From Klebsormidium nitens (taxonomy: Eukaryota > Streptophyta > Klebsormidiophyceae > Klebsormidiales > Klebsormidiaceae): a stretch of DNA of 29,061 nt. Below are positions 9,600-23,800 of the stretch, in pieces. The notes under the pieces were generated by a model. That model was given only the letters and a program-made list of their open reading frames with translations, ran no database searches and was not told where the DNA came from. The stretch's first letter is position 1. The number at the start of each line of letters is the position of its first letter. Made by a program: the position numbers and the translations under genes. Location: the NCBI GenBank assembly GCA_000708835.1, contig DF237160.1:1-29061 (forward strand), given 5' to 3'.

Positions 9600-10700
9600 A
9601 CGCAGTATGTACGCTTTCAGGGCCCTGGCTTCAGAAGAATTGTGCATGGCAACGACAAGTACCATTCTTCCCCGAATGGGACTTCTACTTTGGCCACCAA
9701 TCTGATGCACCAAACACAATCTTCTCCCGACAGAGCCCCGACAAAGCCCCGATAGAGCCCCAAATGAAAGCTCTCGCCAGGCGTAGCTTGTAGATTCCAC
9801 TGTGAGTATCTTCTGAATTGTTGGAAAGAAAGACTTGCATTCATGGTAAGAATGCAAAAAAGTATTTTCAGAGACACAATGCTGTATATCCTGCAGGCTT
9901 GAACACAATGGGATCCAACCCCTGGGACAAAACAATAAAGTACTAGTGGTGAATATCTTATCAAGAGTCTGATTTGCAATAGCAATCAGCATGTTCATCT
10001 TATTTGCTTGAGGAATGACGAGCCATTAGCGGCAAGGAGATAAAGAAAGATGCATAAAACTCTGTGCAAGCTCCTTTTAAAGACGACAAGTTTCCGTGAG
10101 CTGTTCTGCACTCACCTGCATCATGAAGAACAGGATTGCCTTCGCATATTTCCCCTGTCTTGTACCTTGCATTCCAGGCAATTTCACTTTGGTTGTAGAC
10201 CTGAATAATCCACTAGGTTGATTGGCGCCTTGTGAGTCCTACAGGTGGATCTGCTCTTCTCCCAGGAAAAGCAGGCTTTGCAATCTTGCATGTTCCTCTA
10301 CCACCATTTTGGCACTCTTCCCCTCTTGAGGAAACCTTGGCTTTTGCTGCTGCCGCTTAACAGCAATAACAGATCAAGGACGAGAAGAAAATGCATTCCT
10401 ATGGCACTGCCCCGCACCGCCTATCATCAGCCTAGAAAGGTTTGCGGAAAGCATATGCTAGTTGTGAATATCATATGCTAGCTGGGAAGCTTTGCAACCC
10501 TGGCAAACTTTGCTCTGCTCTGGACTCTCTGGAGCCTGGACAGGCTGGAGGTTGCAGAGCTGAGACAGCAGCGACGCTTGCGGCTTGGCTTTGATGTGCA
10601 AGCTTTGCAGCCAAACCCTAAAATTCAGGGCCTCCATGAAACCCCCAGCGTTGAGCAGGACAGGAGGAGCGTTACGTGCTGCGACGTGAAAGGTCGACCG
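9600..10700. other. No supported gene
   Basis: Mixed-composition DNA with no convincing coding exon. A possible minus-strand donor (atgatgcag|gtgagtgc near 10118) follows a short open stretch I cannot identify. A short direct repeat (catatgctag, twice, near 10454 and 10470) and a plant-style telo-box word (aaaccctaa, 10613-10621) are present; neither is evidence of a promoter on its own. Confidence 0.35.
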
Positions 10701-13700
10701 TGACGTCGCTAAGGGGTTTTCAAAACGGGTTGTAACCCTGTGGTTTAGGTGGGTTTAGGTACCTGGTTAGGTAAGGCACTGATACCCGTGACCTGGCTCG
10801 ATTACCTAGTCTGACCCCAAACCCTGCATGCAAACCCGTGGTGCGCAGTGGCGGCCGCCGCCCACCTGCGCGTGGCGCGGCCGCGCTGCCCGACACCCGG
10901 AGACCAGGGTCAGCTCCTATTCCGTTAAAGGATGAGCGCTGTGTCCGGATGGGGTCCGAAGCCCCATCCCGACAGATTTGTCGGAGATCGAAGCCGATCC
11001 AAATAACCTGCGGATGAACGAGTCTGCGTGTGGTGGTGATTGGGCCGCCGTCCAATTGAAAAGCGAGCCACCCGGCACCCCTGAATTCCGGATCCGCTGG
11101 AGCCCGTCGACGTGTGGTCCCTAGCTTTTGACGAGGATCCGGCGGGACGGCGAGCGCTTTTCATGCTAAACTAGCAGCGATGCCGATACGACGCGCAACT
11201 CGCTTGAACCGGTGAGGACAAGGTGAAAATGTATAGACTGCAGAGAGCCCGCGCTGACACTGACGCTGGTGTGGCGCAGGCAAGATTGAAACGAAGTGGC
11301 AAGCGGCGCAGCGTTTCCGCACCAAGCTCTGGAATGGAAGGCCTGAGGACATAGGGAACGCGAAGGGTCAGGATTGGGCTGACCGAAACCAACGAACACT
11401 TCGAGCATAACCGAAGTCAGCTTCGGCGCCGCAGTACTGCCGCCTGCTGGCGCGCCAAAGACAGCGTGGAAGCTGAGCGCCGTGCCGCGAGCAGGCCGAG
11501 GGCGGAGCTCAGAAGATGACGAAGTCAACGATGGGGACGAGAAACGGTGCGGAGCGCTGGCGTGCTCTTGCTACGTTTAACCCCGACCAGGTTCTGGGAT
11601 CTACCCGTCCGTTGAAACGGGGAAGAGAGGGTTTTCACCTTTTGCTTAGGGTGAGGGAGACAAGTTCTCCCCGGCCTGCTCAGGTGGCGGGAGTTTCTCC
11701 CCCGTCCGGCTCCGAGGCAAACTTCGTTCGCTTCGTTCCCACTGCATTGTCGATCCGGGGTAGAATTCCTCCGGCTTACAAGAGAAGATCGCTCCCACAA
11801 GATTCGCAGAGAGGGAAAAAGTGGTCACTATGCCCAAATGCAAGGGGAAAAAACTTTCAACCCGTCGTCCAACTCCTGTCTTCCCGCTTTAGGGGGGGAG
11901 ACCTGGAAGGCGTGGGGGAAAGTCACTTCCGAGTCCCCCCGTGCGCGAGTTCTCGAGCGCAAGGAGCCCGGAGAAGACAGCTCCCACAGCCTCCCTCGCT
12001 GTCCCCGGGATTGCCTGCGCAAACGGAAAACCTCTAGTTTCTTTTCCAGCCCCTCTGGATCACTGATTTGCCTCAGCCTATCGAGCTCCTCGACCGGTTC
12101 CGAATCCCAAAAGTATCTGAAAGAATGCGTCAGGTAGAGATTTGAGAGCGTGAAAGATTCTGGAGCCTTGGAGTTGCCCGCGTACGGAATTGTGGCAATC
12201 GCATGTGCGTTCGCGCGAACAAGCAGGAAGGATTTTCCGAAACACTTCAGTGGCGCGGGTTGGTTGGCTGCAAAGGAGTTGTAATACTGTCTCAATCAAA
12301 GCGGGCCGTTTAAGGCTAGGATACCCAGTGCTTGGCGACAACAATTGAATGACAAATCTGAGAAGGCCAGGCCAAACATACAGGAAGCAGATTGGCCTCA
12401 AGCCCTAGTGAACCTGCGGTCCCCCGATCGAAACCCGACATGCACACTGAACAGAACGGCTTACAAAAAGTTCATATGTCAGGACGAGCTTTGGAGAGGG
12501 GCGAGAACAGGCTGGAGATGCGAGACCCTCAATTCGCGAATTGAACGCTTCAACAGGAGGTCCGACAGAAAATTTGCTCAAGGAGAGTGGCGTCGGAGTG
12601 AATGCAGTCAAGTGCATCCATGTTTTCTATAGCCCGGCGAGTGCAGTATGCTCAGCAGAGAACTAGGTTGTGGCCCCGCCATATCTTGTGGCAGACAAAA
12701 GGGGTCGGAGAGACATGTGGGGCAACCAGATTCTCTCGGCAGGCACAGAACCAGGGGCACGGATGGATCTGGACAGGTCTGCATTTCGAAGAAGGGAATG
12801 GCGGCCGATACGGAAGGAAAGGGCCTGTGTGGGATACGGAACGGAAACGCCTGGTTGGGTTGGAGACAAAAGTTTCTTGCAACATTACGGGACGTGCGAA
12901 GCCCAAACAGACAGCTGAAACTAGAGTTTCGAGTGCAGAATCGGCGACTGGCGGAATTGGGGTCAGGGCCAGGCTGGCGGTCCGGAGGGAAGGGGAGGAG
13001 CAGATTCAGACGTTCCCAACTTCAACGGAAACAAAACCAGAGCAAGCGCCCCGGCAGGCTGATTCAGCCAAGCGGTGAGCGGCTTGCGAGCGGAACCGAA
13101 AGCAAACAAAACGGAAGTGCGCGTATTGCCGCAGGTCATAAAATGTTATTATTCAGCAGAGCATGCACTGCAGTCATTCTGCCCATTTCATGGAGCTTAC
13201 TGCCGGAACCGTGCCCCTTCCGGGATTGCTTCCGAGGATCTATTCCGTGGCCAAGTTTCTCGAAAGGTCGCGCCTTGCAGTGCCCCCAATTTTCCGTTCT
13301 GATCCGCCGGTTCCGTCGGTCTAAGATGACAGCCGGACTTTGTCTTCTCAAACTCCGAAGCGGAAATGTCTGGGAAGAAGGCGGCGAAACGACAGCTGGC
13401 AGCCGCAGCCTGTCTGGTCGACTCTCTTGGCGGCCGGCCCGACAAGGCGGTGCCTGAATAGATATGAAGGCGCTCTTTCCGCCGGCTTCCGGAGGCTTGA
13501 GGCGAATTGGAGCCGTTTGCCGTGCGAACGGCAAGATTCAGGTCCTCTTTACCTCGAAGAGTCGAAGTGTTCGCTGGAGCAACTCTGCCAGGGACCTTTA
13601 CCTTTACGCAACCCCCGCGCGCTGCTCGTTAACGTCTTTTAAGTCGTAGCCGCGCATTTTCCTCTAAGCTAGGGAGGGCTGAAGATAAGGTCGAAACGTC

Positions 13701-15400
13701 TGCCATCGAGTTGGATGATATGAGTCTTGCGACGACTTCGAGAACTTCGACTTAGAATGCTACTTCATCTTCTATGATACCCGACTCCGTGAACTGCCTG
13801 CTAACAGATCCTTACTCGGTTGATTCAAGGTGATCTTCGACAACAAAGGGGTAGTGTCCTGCCATCCCCTGACTCACTTTCCACGGCTAACCGATATCTG
13901 CGCTCATCCAATCTCAGATTAGTAGGCTGCCTCTTCCCCAAACCCAGCTGCACGTCGCACGCCCTGCCGCTCTGCTCCTGGCTCGGCTCCCTTTACCCTC
14001 GACATGAAAAACACGCACAAGCGCTCCCCTCGCCGCCTTCAGATCTTGAAATAAAACCACCCCGTGAAACTTGGCGAACATCAGCAGGAAGCACGTTCCG
14101 TTCTATGCCACTTGAGCCGATATTCTCGACGCATCCGGTCCCGCTACGGAATCCGGAACACCCAGGGGACTATTTGGACGCTCGTCGTACCCCCGTTCGA
14201 TGGCTGAGGAGCTACTTGGAAAGAGGCCCGGGATGCTACCAAACATATCGATCAACTCCAGAAGCTAGTGGCCCTACGTACCCGCGGGGCCACCCAATGA
14301 GTTTGCAGGCGAAAGGCGCCCCCTCCTCGCGCGGCAACCTGGCAGTACGCGCCGGCCTTGCAACGGCCGTCGGCAGCTTGGGAGACTGGAGGTTTTCGGG
14401 GGTTCCTACTTGTCCCCCACGTGTCCGGGGTCCCCCACCTGTCGGACAGTTGGCGCGCAAAGTCGAGGCAAAGCCGCAGTACGTCACGTGCAGCGCAGTA
14501 CTTCTTGGGACCATGGGGGGAGCGGAATGAACCCGAGACTAGCGGTGCTGCTTAGTGAACTTTGTTGTGGGCCGTGACATTCGAGCTTTATGGTCACGGA
14601 CTGTGCTGGCGCCTTTCCTCAACCGAGTACGCGCTTGCGCAGTGACGCAGTCACACGTTTCAAGCGCCCCTGCGAACCCCCGCAAGCCTCAGGGCCTTCC
14701 AGGGACTGACCGACGTCACCGTTGTGCTGGGCTCCGCGGCCGCGCCGGGCCCGCGGATTTGGCCGCAAGCAAACGAGCCGCTTTTGTCTCTGACCTTTAC
14801 TGATTCAAGAGCATACCAGCCTCGACAAGGGTGCGGGGCGGCGGCAACAAAGCGGCAAGTTTGAAAGCGGGCGGCTGGCGGAAGGGGAATCGAGTGACGC
14901 ATTTCTTTACTACAACGAGTATACCGTCTGCTACTGCGACGTAATAAGAAGGGTTAGCCGGAAGGGAAACGGGTACGCGCGCTTGGGCGCGGCCGCCCTT
15001 CCTCTTAAACGGTCCCTCAAACCCTCGGTAGGCCTTCACGTGTATAACCGTAACCTCCGGATAAGGCTGACGGGCAGCCCCGTCCATCGAGCGGACCTGA
15101 CATAATGAACTGGGACATGACTGAACGCTAGTTCCAATTGACCTAAGGAAGCTAGATATGGAGAAGTAAGGCGCCTTGGTATGGCATCTTCTGTTCATGA
15201 CCACTCACCAAGTATGTTAAAGCATGAGCATGATGATGCATGAGGGGCTCTGCAAAGTGCCGGTGAATACCACTGATGTGCATAGTCCACTGCCGGCGAC
15301 GGCGGCCGCAGTATTCTGTTCTATAGCGGAGAGCCCTGTTTATTAAGTTCGTCACTTGTGGTGCTGTCACTTAGTCAACCAGTTGCTATGCGGACACCTG
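10700..15400. other. GC-rich region without a recognisable gene
   Basis: Long open frames occur on both strands and in several frames at once (for example 11516-12037, 12648-13457 and 13820-14530 plus; 11828-12295 minus). Their products are rich in Arg, Ser, Pro and Gly, show no domain and overlap each other. That is what GC-rich non-coding DNA gives by chance. The stretch 10735-10830 contains repeated gggtttagg / ggttaggt words. No transposase, reverse transcriptase or terminal repeat was found. Confidence 0.4.
14925..15096 (-). CDS. Possible unidentified exon
   Basis: A 172-nt minus-strand stretch between a plausible acceptor (TATGTCAG) and donor (GACG|GTATAC). Its open frame includes EVTVIHVKAYRGFEGPFK and VPVSLPANPSYYVAVADG. 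It reads more like protein than the surrounding frames (alternating hydrophobic and polar residues, few low-complexity runs), but I recognise no family and find no partner exon. Confidence 0.2.
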
Positions 15401-17673
15401 CCAAGCGTCGACTGCGGACCCAGATCGAGATGTCATGCACGTCCAACAACAGGACAACGCACCAGGTTGCCACATGTGTAGCGTGAGTGGCAAGATATTG
15501 AAAGCGACGGTGTAAAGGTGTAAGTTTCCATGACAGCTGATGAACTATCATTAGCAAAGTCTCTCCATTTACAGCTCATACATTTGCATGATCCGTAATG
15601 GTATTGAACGTGCCAGTACTATCTCAAGGTAAACCCCGTTTGAATGCACCTCACTCTAATTAAGGCTCTTCGTTTGCACTTAGCAAGCAGTACCATGCAT
15701 TTGATATACCACATGATGTCTGGTTGCCACACAAACCGCTTTGCCAGGCAGCCGATAAATTGTTCGAGACACGGCCGACTCATATAATGATATAATGACG
15801 ATCTTCCAAGCACTAGCTTCAAGCACTAGTACGTGTGCGACCCCGACATCGATCGAAGCATCTCATTATATTGAACCGTGGCCGGCTGCATTCAGAGGTT
15901 TTTGCCCATTGATCCAATCTAAGTACGTCCAATGTGGTACGTCTCAAAATATACTCGTATGCAACTTTGCCAGATAATGTGGGTCACTCAGGGTGTGCGT
16001 CACTCAGGGCTCGGGCGTGCGCCGCTGCAAGTACACATCAACATTCAAAAATACACTTCATGTATCATTGATTTTCACCATCACGACAATCTTATGAACC
16101 ACGTTATGCATCAAGACCCGGGAAGTTATGGTCTGTCGTGCAAACTTCGGAGAAACTTAAGTAAGCTTGAGTGGATAAAATGTATATCTACAGGCTACGG
16201 TAATCAACGACCACGTGCCAATGTTGTTCGTGAAGGCTAACTACCAACGTGATGCTAATCTCATGCATCCAATCAACATGATGCTAGCAAGTCACGGTAT
16301 TTACTAGAAAAGGAATCAAACTATGAAACTAGAAATAGCTCACGCTAATATAAGTTAGTTTAGACATTCCAGCAAACAAATCTGCTACTACTGATCGACT
16401 CCTGCCGGTCAAAATACCTGTTGACATTACTGAACTGAGTCCTGGCTAGCATTATTACGTTTCAAGAAGAAGACAAGCTAACGGCATGGTTGTCATATAC
16501 GAATTTTCCATTTTTACTTACACACAAATAGATAGTAGCTATGCAACCTAAAAATGGAAGCACCGGGAGTGCATCAAAGAGTTGCGTCTCCTCCAAACTA
16601 CTAGAGTTCATCAAGGGAAACACACGTTCCGAGGTCCGTTTCGGACCCCAATAATGTGGTAGTAATGATGTGGTAGCAATATATATAGATACAAACACGT
16701 TCGACTCGGTCGCCATTTACTGAAGTCAATCAAGCCGGTCCTCTGAGTGCCCCTTCGCTGCAGAAGAAAACAATACGCTTCAGTACGTAGCAGCTTACCA
16801 AGATCATTACGGTATCTGGAAGGTACAAATTTTGCCCGGCCCTTGGCGAGCTGCGTCCTGGTCTTGATCTAGACAGGGAAGATTGTGTCAAAGCCGTTAT
16901 AAATCCAACAAGAGGCAATCTTCGTCGTCTGCTGACACCGAGTCGGCCAGGCCTCAGAACAGAACAACTTTTGCGCTCGGAGGAGGTCAGTGATCTGACG
17001 CTGACGTCCGTGCAATCAGGAGATCCGGGTGGTGTTCGGCCAGACCCTTAGAAAATTATCAAAGACAGTGAGTTTTGTTTACGGCCAAGGTTGTTTAGCC
17101 GGTGCTTGAAACCAGACCCTAATCAGCTTCCGGTGGGGTGATCGATGCTGACACCTAAGGGACACCTAAGCTCAGCCTAGACCAGCCTGGTAAATGGTGG
17201 TCTCCCTCTTCGGGGATCTGGTTGTAGACTGGTCGGATCGTAAACGGCACGAGTAAAATTCCAACACGACACGAGGATAAAGTCAACAAAACTTGGCGCT
17301 TTCCGTCAAGCAGACCCTCGCCTCAAGTCACGCTGTCAGCAACAATGAATCAAAACTCTATGAATCTGAACCTAAGATCATACTGGTAGAAGCTGGAAAG
17401 TGTAAGTTGCCGCTCTGACTTGTTCACTGCCAGTGGGGGTGCCGCTACTAGCTTCCGAAGCCTCCCTTCCAGCTTCCACTCTTGCAACCTGAGTAATACC
17501 GTTCCGGCGGAACAGACAGTGATTGCGCACGCGCGCGCGCTTCCGGGCATGCTCCACTGTCACTGCTTGAAACCTACAACCGTCACTCAACTCAAAAGCA
17601 TTGCAATAAGCAGACCTTCGCTCGTTGCGACCGGCTCTCACCTCTGGAGTAATCGAAGCGCGTGAGGGCGGCG
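15400..17673. other. AT-richer intergenic DNA
   Basis: The base composition changes visibly from the GC-rich block before it. Only short open frames occur. Small repeats are present: gtcactcaggg twice near 15984-16008, and aatgtggtagtaatgatgtggtag near 16653-16676. It lies downstream of the stop codon of the cysteine-rich gene, so its right part should include that gene's 3' untranslated region. I could not place a polyadenylation signal with confidence. Confidence 0.4.
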
Positions 17674-17813
17674 CTAACTGCACGCGGACCCAAACTTGCA
17701 CAGTCCGCTGCAACACAGGTTCCGACTGGCCGGGCATATCGCGCCATTGAAGTCGTCGCAGTTGGGGCACACCTGCTTCCCGGTACTGTCGATCGGCCTG
17801 TTCGTGCACTTCC
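17674..17813 (-). CDS. Terminal exon: first two thirds of a module, then stop
   Basis: 140 nt. Acceptor AATGCAG. Encodes GKCTNRPIDSTGKQVC through LCCSGLCKFGSACS and then TAG. It carries Cys1 to Cys8 only and stops one residue after Cys8, just where Cys9 would follow. The missing Cys9-Cys12 part is what the Pro-rich first exon supplies. No Cys-rich frame lies beyond, so a natural C-terminus is more likely than a truncation, though a mutation to stop cannot be excluded. Confidence 0.75.
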
Positions 17814-20800
17814 CTGCATTATGCACCGTTGAAGTCGGCTTAAAGTCAGGGCAAACAACCTCGCTTTTAGGTGACCGTTCCGACCAGGGCGACGATCCCC
17901 GGCCCGATTTGGCGCCTTCTTTCATCGAGGTGAGGACAGTTTGCAATACAAACAGATTGATGCCCCGTTAGGTGTGATGCCGGCAAGTTTCTGTGCGAAG
18001 CCAACGTCACTTTACAACAGGGCCATTGACTCACCAAGGTTGCCGCTAAACTCCTCGGTGCAGCAATAAGCAGTTGGGCAGTCCCCGGCATAGCTACAGT
18101 CACAGCCGCTTTTGGTTGCCGCGCAGTTTCCGTGCGGGCAGCACACGCTCTTGTCAGCGGGGCAGCTCGCACCGTTGAAGTCGCCACAGTACGGGCACAC
18201 TTGGGTGCCGTTGGCGAGGACGGGCGTGTTCGTGCAGACGCCTGCATTAACCCGCGGCTGGGCTCGTCAATCTTTGCAAGTTAGTGACTTGAGAAAGCTC
18301 GGGCTACTATATGTCAGAAGCAACTTCGGCACGAAAGACATTTGCTAGGGCCTGGTGCAAATTTCCCATGTGCCCAAGAACGAGGCAGTGATCTTCCTTA
18401 CGTCTGGCAATGGGCTCCGATCTGTTTGTTGAGACGCAAATCAAGTCGTCCGAAGAACGCTTTGCTCACAAAGTCTGGCCTACTTCAACTTGGTAAACTC
18501 ATAAGTCTATCCTCAAACGGGCATCCAACCATGCATGCCCTCTGGAGGCTTCATTTGATTCACTCGAAGCTTACTACGTCCTGGACAAAACAGGCAGTAA
18601 TTCCATGGCCGCACGCTGGCGAGACTGTTCGACGAGGCAACCACGCCCCGGTCTACATTCTTCAAAACTTTGGCGAGCCATTGAAGTAGCCCAACATATG
18701 TGGCCGGAGTAAGACGTAACAAAAGACCATTCGACTTACCGAGCTTGCCGCTGTAGTACTCCGTGCAGCAAAAACCACTCGGGCAGTCACCGCTATAACG
18801 ACAGGTACACCCGGTATTGCTGGCTGCGCAGGTTCCGAGCGGGCAGCAGACGCTCTTGTCGGCGGGGCAGCTCGCGCCGTTGAATGTGTTGCAGTTGGCG
18901 CACACTTGCGTCCCGTTTGTCACGACGGGTGTGTTGGTGCAGAGGCCTGCATCAGCGGGTGAGCTCGTGAATCTCTTGAGGAACACAAGTCCTAGGTGCG
19001 GGTTGAAGGTGCGTAGGCAACCAAGTGACCTTCTATGGGCCCTGAAAACATCTAGTTTCCAAGAATTTCGCTCTTTGGCAATCAGAAAATGAGGTCAACT
19101 CTGAGTTGATAACTCCTGGAGAGGCTACTTGACTATACTTGAGAAGGATTAACTGAACAGCCTGACTATATAGTGACACTCAGTTCAGGGAGAGCTGTTG
19201 TTGTCATCAGAATGCGCGCCAGCCTCATCAGTGGTGAAGGGCGCTTCTAAACCTCTTAATTTTTGAGTCAACTGTCAGCAAGCAGCCATAAACCTGCTTA
19301 CTCAACATTATGGGCCCAAGAGTCCCTAAACTTCGCTATGCGAAAATCGGAATGAACGGAGCGCAAGAGTTTGGCTGCCTACCCTGGTTGCCGGTGTATT
19401 CCTCCGTGCAGCAATAGCCGGTGGAGCAGTGTCCGGCCGCCTCACACTTACAAGCGCTCTCACTCGCGGCGCATTCCCCGTAACCGCGGTTGCAACAGAA
19501 TGGTTTGTTGCTGGGGCAACTCGCGCCATTGAAAGAAGAGCAGTACGGACAGACTTGGTTGCCAGTTGCAGGATCGATCGGCGACTGTACGCATTTGCCT
19601 GTACGGAGAAATGGGCAAAGGTCTTTTGTCAAGATGCTTTGGACCACTCAGGTTTGAGTTGGCTTCCGTTGCTTAAGATGGTTTGCAAAGAAACAATTAC
19701 TTTGTAACGGCATCGAGAGTCGTCCGGACACGGAATTCGATCAGCGGGTGTACCAGATGGACTCTTGTGTGCAGCTTCCAAGAGTAAAAGGCCCGCAAAC
19801 TCTTCGCATCAATCTCCCTTGCTGTGATCTGTTTGAACAATAGCCTGCACTATTCCACACATTTGGCAGGGCTCGCACGGTCCGTCAGTTCCTGTCGGGG
19901 ATTTGACGAGCCGAGGAGGTCAGAGTTTGATTCGGGAGATGTTCAAGGGAGGTGTACTTCTATTTGTCTATTCTTCCGTCAAGGTAAACATTCCCGTGAA
20001 CACAAAAAATCCGGTTGTTTGGGGGGCTCAGATGGACAACCCTACTGGCCACCGTAAGTTCAACAATCCAGTCTTTCAAACCTACAAGCTTCCGACGAAT
20101 ACCTCACACTTCAATGTTTGTTGTGGCGTCAACTTAGTTGCACAGTGGTGACCCGATTGCTGAACACCTTAACCCCCCCCCCCACTCCTTGTTCCTTGAC
20201 GCATACAGGCATGATGGGACTTTGATAAAGATGTGAGCAATTCGAAACAAGCTCTTTAGGCACGCCAGGGGCTCACCCAACTCGCCATTCTCCTTGGTGC
20301 AGCAATATCCAGACGGGCAGTTGGATGCGGTCCTGCACGAGCAGTCTGCGCCACTTGCAACGCAATTTCCTAACTGGCAGCACACTGGTTTAGAAGCAGG
20401 GCAGCTGAGACCGTTTAGGTCGTTGCAGTCTGGGCAGATTTGCGTGCCGTTTGCGAGGACTGGCGTGTTGTAACACGTACCTACGAGCGGCAAAAAAGAC
20501 GATTCTGATTAGACACATTCCCGGGTTTGTCAATGTTTGAAGGGTGTGAAAGCGAACGAGCTAGCTTCGAAAAGCATGAGCCACAAAAAGCAATCGAGAG
20601 CACGTAGTCGCCGGAAAGAAACGCTGTCGGATGGAGTGATGGTTGAAGAATTGACGTCGATCCGGGGTTGGAGAGGGTGCAGCAATTCAGGTGGCGCCTC
20701 AAAACTTTAGACACGAGAGAATCGAACATTCAAACCGAAACTCTTGCAGCATATCTGGAAATACCATGGACACAAAATTCGACGCAACTCCTAGAGGATC

Positions 20801-23800
20801 AAGGTTTGAAAAGACTACTTTTGCATTGACAGCCCATTTAAGAGTTCGAAACAATATGTGTGTGACGAGATTGAAGCAGCTTGCAACTTCGGATTGATGA
20901 GAAAAGAAGCAATTATACAAGCAGCAGAATGCGAGCACGGGACCCTCGACTTGTGCCTGGCTTTGCCCGGACTGGACCACCATCAGTACACGATTCCCCT
21001 TCGAGGTCACCCGCACAACAAAGCAGGGCTTCAGCGGAGGCACCCTACCAGCAGATTGTGAGACTGGGAGCTCACACTAGTAAAAACGCGAATACGTCTA
21101 GACTGATCGAAGTTACACACCAAAGTTACGCTAACCCATCATTTTATCGTACTCGTGACTGCCGCTTCAAATGGGGTTATACTCACCCTGCAAGTAATTC
21201 GGGTACACCGTATACTCGTACTCGCGGCTGCAGCAGTTGTTGGGCGGGCAATAACCGGCGCTGATGCATGTGCAGGAGCTTTCGGACGCGGCGCATTGCC
21301 CCGTTGGGCAGCACGTTCCTTTGCCGGCGGGGCAGCTTAACCCACTCCAACGAGTGCAGTCTGGACACACCTGCTTGCCGCTACTATTGATGGGGGCGTT
21401 CGTGCATTTACCTGTAAGTACACGCTTTTGTGATCGATGTGGCTTGGGAGAAGAAGGTTACATGGTGATAAATAGACGAGAGGAGCCAATAATCAGACTG
21501 TCGAAAATTGAGAGATGAAGCACTACAACGACGTAGAACCGACAGGTTTGAATACATAACCAAACGACTGCTGTACCTTCAAGGTGGCAATGCAATTTGG
21601 ACAGGAAGCTTGCAGGACTTGTGTGGCTGCCCGTAATCGTTGGCGATCGAGCTGATTCTCTGGGTATTAGGCACGGGGTAACGCATTCACAGCAACCAGT
21701 CGCATCGTCTTAATTTAGTGGAAGCTTGGCCCTCGACGTCTCGAATCGTTAGCATGCAAGTTGGTTGTTAGCAACCAAGTTGGTCCAGATTGACGGTCGA
21801 AGCTCTAAGAGGAGGAGTGGCAAGGAGAACCCGCCGGAGTTCCGTCGTCGTAACGTGCTCCAAGATCCTGATAGACGGCGCTGGGATTGCAATCGTACAC
21901 ACCAAAGGTGTTAAGGACGTTTCAAAAAATAACAGATCGCGTCCTAGCGGCCTGCACTGATCATCAACGCTTATGGAATAACAGGCGAGGAGCCGACCTT
22001 CCTTATGACATCCTGATCAAACGGAGCCCGCCAACACAACGCACCTGTTTTGCCAGAGCTTTCTTCAGTACAGCAGTAACCGGTGGGGCACTCGCTGGAA
22101 TACTGGCAGGTGCAGGCAGCACCGCTCGCCGCGCACTGCCCGTTTGGACAGCACACCTTCTTAGTCGCAGGGCAAGCAGCGCCGTTGAAGTCGTTGCATT
22201 GTGGACAGATTTGCGTACCGTTGCTGCTGACGGGGGTGTTTGTGCAAAAACCTGCATGAGCGGTTGGGCTTAGACTTCAATCGAGGAAACCAGGGAAAAA
22301 TTCTTGGTGCATTTTGAACGCCCACACTCAACCGAGCGTGATTCCCAACGTCCAAGGATGGAACCAGACACACGATAGGGCCACCCATACGAGTTGTGCT
22401 CCTACAAAAAAATCAATCCCAGATAATCTTGTGTGTTAAAATTGTCTAAAGGCAAATCTGGCAAAGCATGCTGCCATGCTCAAGAGGGCTTCGATTCTTG
22501 AGGCGCTGGTGCAGAAACAAACTTGATTGCAAAGTCAGAATATGCATCCACCCATGCGCCAGCCCCATCAGTGGTCGATCAACCCAATCAGCCTGTGAGA
22601 TCAGCAAGCTCATGTTCGAAGTTTGCATCAAATCTGAGGCCCGAAAGTCTCACAAATTCTCAAAAGGATCGAACCAGGAAAAAGGAGTGAAAGAGGACCG
22701 GCTGCCCACCAGGATTGCCGGAGTACTCCTCCGAGCAGCAATAGCCGGTTGGACAGTATCCGGCCGCTTGGCATCCGCAAAAACCCTCACTCTCAGCGCA
22801 ATTCCCTCGAGGGCAGCAGAACGACTTGTCGGCAGGACAACTTGCGCCGTTGAAGCTATAGCAGTAGGGACAAACTTGGTCTCCGGTTGCAGGGTCAACC
22901 GGCGACTGGACGCATTTGCCTGTGAGAATAAGCACTCACTTTACTATCAGTTTCAGCTTCTTTCAGACGGTCTGAATCGAATCTGCAGGATTTGGAGGAT
23001 TTCTTGTATGATGGGTCGCTCCGTCTCGGTTCGTCCGTTCCGTAGAAAACTCTGCCTAGCCAAGGAGTTTAACGTTGCTATAGACGATAGAAGAAGGGAA
23101 TCTTTCTTTCGATTGTCAAAGTAGCAACTTTTGTTGAGCTGGGAACCGGTTCTTGAAGCCGACTCAGACGAAGAAAGACACCGGCCATCATAAGTCGGGT
23201 CCAGCTCGATTTTGCAACCCTACAAGCTTCTAGCCATGTCCATCACTTTTGCCATAAGGTAGGGTGTCCAACAGGTGTGAAGTGGTGACGGAAATACGAA
23301 CGGACACCTCCTTTCCCTCGTTTTGAGCCGCAACGATCCTGATAGTGGTAGGGCTCTATTGACGGGTCTGAACATCTGTGCAACAAGCTATGTGGGCACG
23401 CCAGGGGCTCACCGAACTCGCCATTCTCCTTGGTGCAGCAGTACCCATACGGGCATTGAGAGGCGTATTGGCACGAGCAGTCTGCCTCGCTCGCGGCGCA
23501 GTCTCCCAATGGACAGCACACTGGCTTGGAAGCCGGGCAGCTGGCCCCGTTCAGGTTGTTGCAGTTCTTGCAAATCTGTGTGCCATTTGACAGGATTGGC
23601 GTGTTGGTACAACTACCTGCGAGCGGCAAAGACCAAGGTATCAATCAAACATGTTTTCCGCTCTGGTTACTTTGCCCTTTGTACAGGCTATGGAAGTGAC
23701 CGCAGGAGGCTACCAAGCATCGAAGTCAAAAAAGGATAGAGACCGAACGGTCATCTGGCAAGAAAATGTGTGAATGACAAACGACATCGATGGGTCAGGG

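Noticed and set aside
10613-10830. Telomere-like words (aaaccctaa, gggtttagg)
   Set aside because: Only isolated, imperfect words, not a tandem telomeric run; not enough for a telomere remnant or a defined promoter element.
12648-13457. Longest open frame in the window (269 codons, plus)
   Set aside because: Arg/Ser/Gly-rich, no domain, and overlapped by open frames in several other frames and on the opposite strand; typical of GC-rich non-coding DNA.
13820-14530. 236-codon open frame (plus)
   Set aside because: Low-information composition (Pro, Ser, Arg), no recognisable motif, no splice partners and an antisense open frame in its 3' half.
17530-17542. Alternating cgcgcg run as a possible regulatory or Z-DNA site
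   Set aside because: Very short (about a dozen bases) and in the presumed 3' untranslated region; no other support.
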